Positions 6,592 through 11,280 of a stretch of 11,280 nt of DNA are shown one piece after another. The DNA is from Gemmatimonadota bacterium (GTDB lineage Bacteria; Orphanbacterota; Orphanbacteria; Orphanbacterales; Orphanbacteraceae), in assembly GCA_013002425.1 (NCBI GenBank), contig JABDJQ010000672.1:1-11280 (forward strand). Reading direction: 5' to 3'. The first letter of the stretch is position 1; every line of letters starts with the position of its first letter. A program made the translations under genes and the position numbers. Under the pieces are notes generated by a model. That model was given only the letters and a program-made list of their open reading frames with translations. It did not search any database and was not told the origin of the DNA.

Positions 6592-6620
6592 AGCGTATCG
6601 GGTTCGGGTGGGGCGGGCAA
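6592..6620 (-). promoter_or_regulatory. candidate sigma-70 type promoter of oligopeptidase
   Basis: A -35-like TTGCCC (6620-6615) and a -10-like TACGCT (6597-6592) are separated by 17 bases on the minus strand, about 75 bases before the chosen start. The -35 hexamer is the same as in the candidate pckA promoter. Pattern-based only. Confidence 0.35.
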
Positions 6621-6639
6621 GAAGGAAGGGGTAGGGATA

Positions 6640-6665
6640 GAGGGCGCGCATTACGAGGGCGCGCA
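6640..6665. repeat. 11-bp direct repeat upstream of the oligopeptidase promoter
   Basis: GAGGGCGCGCA occurs exactly at 6640-6650 and 6655-6665, separated by TTAC (15-base spacing). It lies 20-45 bases upstream of the candidate -35 box, a position where a regulator could bind, but a chance GC-rich repeat is equally possible. Confidence 0.5.
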
Positions 6666-6684
6666 GTGCGGGACCGAGGAGGGA

Positions 6685-6717
6685 GGGGAAGGGCGCGGCC
6701 GAATCGCGCCGTTCCCC
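6685..6717 (-). terminator. hairpin after the PFGVWER-motif gene
   Basis: Arms of 13 bases (GGGGAACGGCGCG and CGCGCCCTTCCCC on the minus strand) pair with a single C-C mismatch around a 7-base loop, 21 bases beyond the stop codon. No U-run follows; the flanking transcript is C- and U-rich. This is probably the 3' end of the upstream transcript and separates it from the oligopeptidase gene. Confidence 0.6.
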
Positions 6718-6738
6718 GGGGGAGGGGGAGGACAGCTA

Positions 6739-7593
6739 TCAGTGAATCGTGTCGGGCAGGGCGGGCTCAGGTGCGGGGGTTCGTTCCCAGACGCCGAACG
6801 GTCTGTGTTTCGGCCGCGGTTTCGGAGGCCCGGGATCGGCGTGGGCGGAATCGTCATCAGCCGGTCCGTAATCGCTTACCGCGACTTCGACGAGGGCCGT
6901 CAGCAGAACCTGTGCGACGAGCGAGTGCTGAAACGCGTGTTCGTCACCCATGTCGTTCAATGCCGCGCCCGCGGCGAAGGGAGTGACGAGGGATGTCATG
7001 ATGTTGAGGCCCACGTTTCCCCGGCCCCGATTACCCATGTGCGCGCCGACGCCGACGCCGATGATTTCCCCGATCACACCGCCGAGGATGGGTCCGACCG
7101 GGATGCAGATGCCGGAGCAGGGAGTTCCCGCCGTAAGAACGCCGCCGACGACGCCCCCGATCATCATGAACGCTCCGCCTGTCAGCACGCTCGTTCCGGT
7201 CGAAACCAGGAACGCGGTGGGCCGAGTCGACGGGAAGTTTCTCAGACGCGGATCGACTGCGGGGCTTCGCTCCCAGACACCGAACGGCGGACGCGTGGGG
7301 GGAAGCGAAGGCGTGGGCGTGCGGGTGCTCGTAGAATCGGAGTGCGCGCCCGTGGAATCGTGGCCGGCGGCAGCCGCACGGCCCGCGCTCCCGGGCCCGT
7401 CGGGTCCGCCCGGCGCGCCGCCTGGCCTGTCGCCCGGCTCGAGCCCCCAGATCAATTCGTAATCGATCGGATCGCGAACGATTTGGTTTTCCGATCGGTC
7501 GAGCGCGGAAGCCGGCTGGGGCGAGAACATCATCGGGAGCAGGAATACGGTGCGTTTGCGGGGCCGGAGCTGGGCAAGGCGGGCACTGGACAT
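6739..7593 (-). CDS. unrecognised exported/membrane protein with duplicated PFGVWER motif
   Basis: I do not recognise this 284-residue protein. It starts at ATG with GGGAGG five bases upstream. Residues 1-30 look like a signal peptide: basic start, short hydrophobic core TVFLLPMMF and an ASA site at 28-30. A Gly/Pro/Ser-rich, probably disordered linker covers 50-100. The motif PFGVWERSPAVDPRL is at 103-117. Then come a glycine-rich hydrophobic region (126-190) with GGVVGG and GGVIGEIIGVGVGAHMG glycine-zipper-like spacing and two close cysteines (CSGIC, 159-163), a second hydrophobic stretch (194-239), a charged Pro-rich linker, and a second motif PFGVWERTPAPEPAL (265-279) five residues from the end. 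Coding is supported by the ribosome site, the terminator after the stop and protein-level conservation of the motif. Glycine-zipper proteins often form envelope channels or anchors, but no function can be assigned. Confidence 0.75.
   Translation of the reverse strand: MSSARLAQLRPRKRTVFLLPMMFSPQPASALDRSENQIVRDPIDYELIWGLEPGDRPGGAPGGPDGPGSAGRAAAAGHDSTGAHSDSTSTRTPTPSLPPTRPPFGVWERSPAVDPRLRNFPSTRPTAFLVSTGTSVLTGGAFMMIGGVVGGVLTAGTPCSGICIPVGPILGGVIGEIIGVGVGAHMGNRGRGNVGLNIMTSLVTPFAAGAALNDMGDEHAFQHSLVAQVLLTALVEVAVSDYGPADDDSAHADPGPPKPRPKHRPFGVWERTPAPEPALPDTIH
6782..6801. repeat. PFGVWER-coding repeat, copy near 3' end
   Basis: Twenty bases encoding part of the C-terminal PFGVWER motif; 18 of 20 match the copy at 7268-7287. 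Both differences fall at third codon positions and leave the protein unchanged. Confidence 0.8.
7268..7287. repeat. PFGVWER-coding repeat, copy before the hydrophobic core
   Basis: Partner of the copy at 6782-6801, in the same orientation, 486 bases away and in the same reading frame. The similarity is kept at the protein level for about 14 residues. Confidence 0.8.
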
Positions 7594-7681
7594 GCGATCC
7601 TCCCTGGCAGACGGTAGCGTGGAACATGGCTGATATCGTTGCTACGCAGGGGGCGGGGAAGAAGTTTCGGCGGCTGGATCC

Positions 7682-7690
7682 GGGGGGGGG
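7682..7690. repeat. nine-G homopolymer
   Basis: A run of nine G on the plus strand, 15-23 bases beyond the stop of the ATP-grasp gene and about 90 bases before the PFGVWER-protein start. It could slip in replication, but it lies between genes. The surrounding 111 bases (7594-7704) hold no gene and no clear promoter or terminator. Confidence 0.8.
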
Positions 7691-7704
7691 CGTCTCGGCC
7701 CGAT

Positions 7705-8568
7705 TCAGTCCAGCTTCTGCTCGATCGCGTCGGCGAAGCGCTCGACCGCGCCGTCGCCGTATTGAAGATAGAGGGCGGGTTCGATGAGTTCGAGTTCGAT
7801 GAGCCTGGCTTCGCCGTCTTCCATTACGAGGTCGACGCGGGCGTAGAGCAGATCGCCGTCGACATTGCCGAGGATCTTCGCGCAGAGCCTGCGCTCTGCG
7901 GGCGTGATTTCGTGCGGGGTGTGATGCGCGTCGAACTCTTCCTGGGAACGCCAGTCGCCGGGCTTCGGAATCTTGCGAAGGGCGTGGCTCGGCTCGCCGT
8001 CGATGCAGATGATCGAGATCTCGCCTTCGGTCGCGATCGTTTCGAGGAACGGCTGCACGATGACGTCGCCTTCACGGGCGAGCTTGTCGTAGACGCGCTG
8101 TGCGTCCGCGTGATCTTCCGCGCCGCGGATCCGGAGCGAGTCGCGGGCGCCGGCGCCGACCGCGCGCTTCAGTACGGCGCGATCCCAGCCGCGCTCTTCG
8201 AGAAAGCGCGCGAGGTCGAGCGTGCTTCCGCGCGCGGCGTAGTGCGACGTGACGATCGGAACGCCGTGCGACGCGAGTTCGCGCAGGTACTTCTTGTGCG
8301 TATTCCATCGAATGATGGCGAGCTCGTTCCAGAGGGGCGCCGCGCGCGCCACGCGTTCGCACCATTGCAGGAACTCGTCGGCGCGGGCGTCGTAGTCCCA
8401 TGTCGAACGAATGATGACGAGGTCGCACGCGCGCCATTCGACCTCGGCGTCGTCCCAGATCGTGGCGTGCACTTCATGCCCGCGCGACTCGAGTTCTTCG
8501 GCGAGAAGCTGTTCGTCTTCCTGCCAGTCGGGCAGTTCGCGATACGTTACGAGGGCGATCGTCGCCAA
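7705..8568 (-). CDS. ATP-grasp ligase, DcsG/RimK-like
   Basis: A 287-residue cytoplasmic ATP-grasp enzyme, a fold that joins a carboxylate to an amine or thiol through an acyl-phosphate. Visible signatures are RSTWDY (54-59), WNTHKKYLRELASHGVPIV (88-106), Lys134 in AVLKRAVGAGA as a nucleotide-binding lysine, QPF (172-174), EGEIS (181-185), HALRK (195-199), ARVD (243-246) and the metal-binding ELELIEPALYL (258-268). The STWDY and ELIEP..L signatures are those of a family that includes D-cycloserine ligase DcsG, but many members occur outside antibiotic clusters and have no known substrate. The start is TTG at 8568, the only reasonable start, with GAGG eight bases before it. It follows the kinase gene by 30 bases, so it is probably co-transcribed with the kinase and phosphatase. 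The substrate cannot be predicted. Confidence 0.88.
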   Translation of the reverse strand: MATIALVTYRELPDWQEDEQLLAEELESRGHEVHATIWDDAEVEWRACDLVIIRSTWDYDARADEFLQWCERVARAAPLWNELAIIRWNTHKKYLRELASHGVPIVTSHYAARGSTLDLARFLEERGWDRAVLKRAVGAGARDSLRIRGAEDHADAQRVYDKLAREGDVIVQPFLETIATEGEISIICIDGEPSHALRKIPKPGDWRSQEEFDAHHTPHEITPAERRLCAKILGNVDGDLLYARVDLVMEDGEARLIELELIEPALYLQYGDGAVERFADAIEQKLD

Positions 8569-8598
8569 TGCGGAATCCTCTTGTGTTTGACAGTCCGG

Positions 8599-10182
8599 TT
8601 ACAGGTCGACGAGCAGGTCGGGAACGTTTTTCTTCCACCATGCGTGCGCGTCATCGCCGGTCCACGCGCGCAGGCCAGGCACGGCGCGCAGTTCGCGCGC
8701 CAGGGCCGCCGCGGTCTGCGGACGGTCGGCGGGGTTCTTCGCGAGGCATTGCAGTATGATGCGGTCGAGTTCGGCCGGTATTTCGAGTTCGGTGCGCTGC
8801 GAGGGCGGCGTCGGCGGCGTCTTCACATGCTCGGCCACCATCATCATCGGCGATTCGGCTTCGAACACGAGCTGCCCGGTCAGCAGCCAGTACGCGACGC
8901 AGCCGAGCCCGTAGATGTCGGCGCGCCCGTCGACCTCGCCCGCGGCTGCCATTTCCGGCGGTATGAACGCGGGCGTTCCGGTCGCCAGCCCTTCCATCGT
9001 AAGCGTGGGCGCGTTCGCTTCGCCCCCCGACTCTCCCTTCATCTTGACGAGCCCGAAGTCGAGCACCTTGATGTGATCGACGTCGCGCCCGTACGCGCAC
9101 GTAAACAGGTTGGCGGGTTTGATGTCGCGATGCACGAGCCCTTTGGCGTGCGCTTCGTCGAGCGAATGGCACGCCTGCAACAGCAGGTGCACCGCCCGCT
9201 CGGGGGGCACGGGGCCGAAACGCGTGATGAGCGTCGCGAGGTCGAGCCCGTGCAGCAGTTCCATTACATAGTAGAAGGCGCCCTGCTTCGTCGTACCGAA
9301 ATCGTAGAGAACGATCGAGTGCGGCGAGTGGAGCGCGGCGGTCGCCTGCGCTTCGCGCTCGAACCGCCCGAGCACGCGCTGCCCCGATTCCGAGCCGGTC
9401 GCGCCGAGCGCTTCGGTTCGGATCAATTTGACGGCAGCGGGCCGGGCAAGCATCGCGTGCTTCGCCTCCCACACTTCGCCCATGCCCCCTTTTCCGATCA
9501 GACTGCGGAGCTGGTAGCTTCCGAGTTCGCGCGCCTCCTGCAGTTTCTGGCTCATCCGATAGAAGACCTGCGCCCAGAAGAGCACGAGAAAAACCGCGGT
9601 GACGGTCGGAAAGAAGCGGGAGGCCATCTGGTCGGTCGTCGGTATGTATTCGAGTCCGCGATGTACGTTCACCCAGAGTGAAAGCGGATCCATGAGTGCG
9701 GTCATGATCGTCGCGAACTTCGTGCGGCCCCACGAGTTCGGCACGATCATCGGAAACAGCAGCAGCCAGACGGAAACCGGCGACCAGCCGGGAAGCATCG
9801 AATCCTGCGGCCACGGCATTCGATACACGGCCATGCCGATCAGAAACCCGCAGATGATCTCGTACGGGATCGCGAGGTTCAGAAGGGTGTCGTCGGAGAG
9901 GACCGAGCGGCGCGAGAGCCAGAACATGACGGCGGACAGGATCGTCATCGGCACCATGACACCCCACTCGTAGAAGTCCATGTTCATGCCGATGATGCGG
10001 TGATTCACGATCAGGATGATCCAGCCGAGGAAGATCGTGACGAGGGCGAACGTGCCGAGACGGTGGGCCGACTCGTGCTTCACGTCGTCCGGCAGATGAT
10101 ACCGGATGGCTTTCAGCTTGTTTCGGAACGAGGTGTCGCGAGGATCCGGTGTCGGCCTGCGGACGAATACGGTCTCTTGCAT
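8599..10182 (-). CDS. Ser/Thr protein kinase with N-terminal membrane domain
   Basis: A 527-residue Hanks-type kinase. The first 220 residues hold about six hydrophobic segments (near 43-60, 70-89, 100-121, 136-150, 154-172 and 189-208), followed by a short linker (YRMSQKLQEARELGSYQL) and a kinase domain from 223 to about 495. Catalytic elements are intact: glycine loop GKGGMGEV (230-237), Lys252 in AVKLI, Glu277 in FEREAQAT, HRDIKPAN (351-358), DFG (375-377), GTPAFIPPE (402-410), Asp422 and Arg487. An activation segment rich in Thr/Ser (GESGGEANAPTLTMEGLATG) could be autophosphorylated. Most bacterial transmembrane kinases have the kinase domain first, then one membrane span and an outside sensor; here a polytopic domain comes first, suggesting a membrane-embedded sensor. 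The gene follows the phosphatase by 15 bases. The start is ATG with a rather close CAGGA site. Confidence 0.92.
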   Translation of the reverse strand: MQETVFVRRPTPDPRDTSFRNKLKAIRYHLPDDVKHESAHRLGTFALVTIFLGWIILIVNHRIIGMNMDFYEWGVMVPMTILSAVMFWLSRRSVLSDDTLLNLAIPYEIICGFLIGMAVYRMPWPQDSMLPGWSPVSVWLLLFPMIVPNSWGRTKFATIMTALMDPLSLWVNVHRGLEYIPTTDQMASRFFPTVTAVFLVLFWAQVFYRMSQKLQEARELGSYQLRSLIGKGGMGEVWEAKHAMLARPAAVKLIRTEALGATGSESGQRVLGRFEREAQATAALHSPHSIVLYDFGTTKQGAFYYVMELLHGLDLATLITRFGPVPPERAVHLLLQACHSLDEAHAKGLVHRDIKPANLFTCAYGRDVDHIKVLDFGLVKMKGESGGEANAPTLTMEGLATGTPAFIPPEMAAAGEVDGRADIYGLGCVAYWLLTGQLVFEAESPMMMVAEHVKTPPTPPSQRTELEIPAELDRIILQCLAKNPADRPQTAAALARELRAVPGLRAWTGDDAHAWWKKNVPDLLVDL

Positions 10183-10197
10183 GAATCCTGCCGGGAT

Positions 10198-11280
10198 TTA
10201 GGACGAAGCCACACGGGCCGCGATGATCGCGATGTCGTCGAGCTGGGCGATGCGCCCCTGAAATCCGGTGACCGACTCGAAGAGTGCGCTGATGATCGCG
10301 TCCAGGTTCTTGCGATTGTAGCGGCTCAGGACGTCGATGACACGTTCTTCTCCATATTCCTCGTCGCGGTGGTTCGTGGCTTCGAGAAGCCCGTCTGTGA
10401 AGGCCACCACGAGGTCGAGCGGCCCGAGTTCGACGCTGCGCTGCTCGTATTCCGCATCGGGCATGATGCCGAGCGGAAGGCCGGTGGAATCGAGCGTCTC
10501 GATGCGGCCGTCGCCGCGCACGAGGACGGCGCCGGGATGGCCCGCGCTCGCGTACCAGAGTCTGCGGCCGTCGGCGCTGACGCGTGCGAGGAAGTGCGTC
10601 ACGAATTCGCTCGGCCGGCCGGCTGCGGCGAGATTGCGGTTCAGCTGCGACAGAATGTGCGCCGGGTCGGGCACGGAAAGCTCGCCGCTGTGCAGGTGAT
10701 AGTGAATGCTCGACATGCGAAGCGCCGCCGCGTAGCCGTGACCGGCGACGTCGGCCACCGTGAACAGAACCGAACCGTCGCGCATTTCGAAGTAGTCGTA
10801 ATAGTCGCCCCCGCACTCCTGCATGCTGTGGCAGACGCCCGTGATTTCGAGATCGTCGTTCCGGAGCTTGCGCGAGGGGAAGAGAGAGCGCTGCATGTCG
10901 CGCGCCTTGTTCAGCTCTTCCTTGATGTCGGCCAGAATCGTGGCTTTCTCCCGATTGCGGCTGTGGAGCAGCGCAAACGCGGTGCTGCCGCCGAGCAGGA
11001 TCGTCAGAATGGTCGCGATCGGAATCCAGTTTTCGCGCGCGGCCTGTGTGGCGCGGCTCAGGAAATACGGCGCCGACCGGATCGAGTAGTGCCGCTCCTC
11101 GTCCCAGACTTCCGAAAAGTAGATCGGCGTGCGCCCCGTTTCGTTTCGGACCACGACATCCCAGCGCGTATTTACGCCGTTCTGCAGGAATCGAATGCAG
11201 CGCGTGGGCTCGGCGCTGGCGGCCGTCCATACCGTGTCCCCCATGCGGATCCACTCGTCATCGACGAACCGGTACGGCAC
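10198..11280 (-). CDS. membrane-anchored SpoIIE/PP2C-type serine phosphatase, 5' end cut by window
   Basis: The frame stays open to the right edge, so the true start is probably outside; 360 residues are seen. Residues 1-84 form a probable extracytoplasmic domain that I do not recognise, 86-106 are a membrane span (IPIATILTILLGGSTAFALLH), and 109-135 are a helical linker ending in the ARDMQRSLFP element typical of RsbU-like phosphatases. The SpoIIE domain runs from about 143 to the end, with metal-binding aspartates Asp159 (ECGGDYYDYF), Asp177 (VADVAGHG), Asp296 (FTDGLLEA) and Asp349 (LDDIAII) all present. Such enzymes dephosphorylate serine or threonine on partner proteins, classically anti-sigma-factor antagonists. 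No such antagonist or anti-sigma gene is in view; the next gene, 15 bases on, is a membrane Ser/Thr kinase, suggesting an opposed kinase-phosphatase pair. Confidence 0.92.
   Translation of the reverse strand: MPYRFVDDEWIRMGDTVWTAASAEPTRCIRFLQNGVNTRWDVVVRNETGRTPIYFSEVWDEERHYSIRSAPYFLSRATQAARENWIPIATILTILLGGSTAFALLHSRNREKATILADIKEELNKARDMQRSLFPSRKLRNDDLEITGVCHSMQECGGDYYDYFEMRDGSVLFTVADVAGHGYAAALRMSSIHYHLHSGELSVPDPAHILSQLNRNLAAAGRPSEFVTHFLARVSADGRRLWYASAGHPGAVLVRGDGRIETLDSTGLPLGIMPDAEYEQRSVELGPLDLVVAFTDGLLEATNHRDEEYGEERVIDVLSRYNRKNLDAIISALFESVTGFQGRIAQLDDIAIIAARVASS

Noticed and set aside
6515..6620. 35-residue N-terminal extension of the oligopeptidase from an upstream ATG
   Set aside because: It would bury the signal peptide, has no ribosome site, and covers the candidate promoter; the internal ATG has AGGAGGAG.
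4563..6986. 807-codon plus-strand open frame across the oligopeptidase
   Set aside because: Antisense shadow of a gene with a clear HEGGH active site; composition is artefact-like and it spans two gene gaps.
7639..9681. 680-codon plus-strand open frame
   Set aside because: Antisense to both the ATP-grasp and kinase genes, which have intact catalytic motifs.
8651..11254. 867-codon minus-strand frame overlapping kinase and phosphatase
   Set aside because: Same strand but shifted frame; arginine-rich without hydrophobic or catalytic motifs, while the true frames are well-defined families.

Overview
The window looks like a chromosomal stretch from a high-GC, probably Gram-negative (two-membrane) bacterium. 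Genes carry strong GGGAGGA-type ribosome binding sites, there is a lipoprotein signal, and the signalling proteins are a Hanks-type Ser/Thr kinase and a SpoIIE/PP2C phosphatase. I cannot place the lineage from sequence alone. No rRNA, tRNA, CRISPR array, insertion sequence or phage gene is visible.

Layout: one gene is on the + strand at the left edge, a membrane protein with a TPR-like C-terminus (141-1502). The next eight genes are all on the - strand. Reading them in transcription order from the right edge: a membrane-anchored PP2C/SpoIIE phosphatase (11280 to 10198, cut by the window edge), a Ser/Thr kinase with an N-terminal multi-span membrane domain (10182-8599), and a DcsG-like ATP-grasp ligase (8568-7705) form a tight cluster. 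After 111 bases comes an unrecognised exported or membrane protein with a glycine-rich hydrophobic core flanked by two copies of a PFGVWER motif (7593-6739), followed by a hairpin terminator. Next is an M3-like zinc oligopeptidase lipoprotein (6515-4788), also followed by a hairpin. A gene-free stretch of about 540 bases with two G-quadruplex motifs and a candidate promoter precedes an ATP-type PEP carboxykinase (4249-2474), a SixA phosphohistidine phosphatase (2460-2014), and an HPF/S30AE-like protein with a hexapeptide-repeat tail (1931-1491). The last of these converges on, and overlaps by 12 bases, the + strand membrane gene.

Main points of interest: (1) bases 1 to about 140 encode, on the opposite strand, what looks like the missing upstream transmembrane segment of the + strand membrane protein, so an inversion or assembly chimera lies near base 140; (2) the phosphatase-kinase-ATP-grasp cluster looks like an uncharacterised membrane signalling unit; (3) the PFGVWER protein is unrecognised and has an unusual duplicated-motif layout; (4) the HPF-like protein has a slippage-prone basic repeat tail; (5) intergenic regions have G-runs almost only on the + strand, so transcripts of the - strand genes have C-rich ends that would suit Rho-dependent termination.
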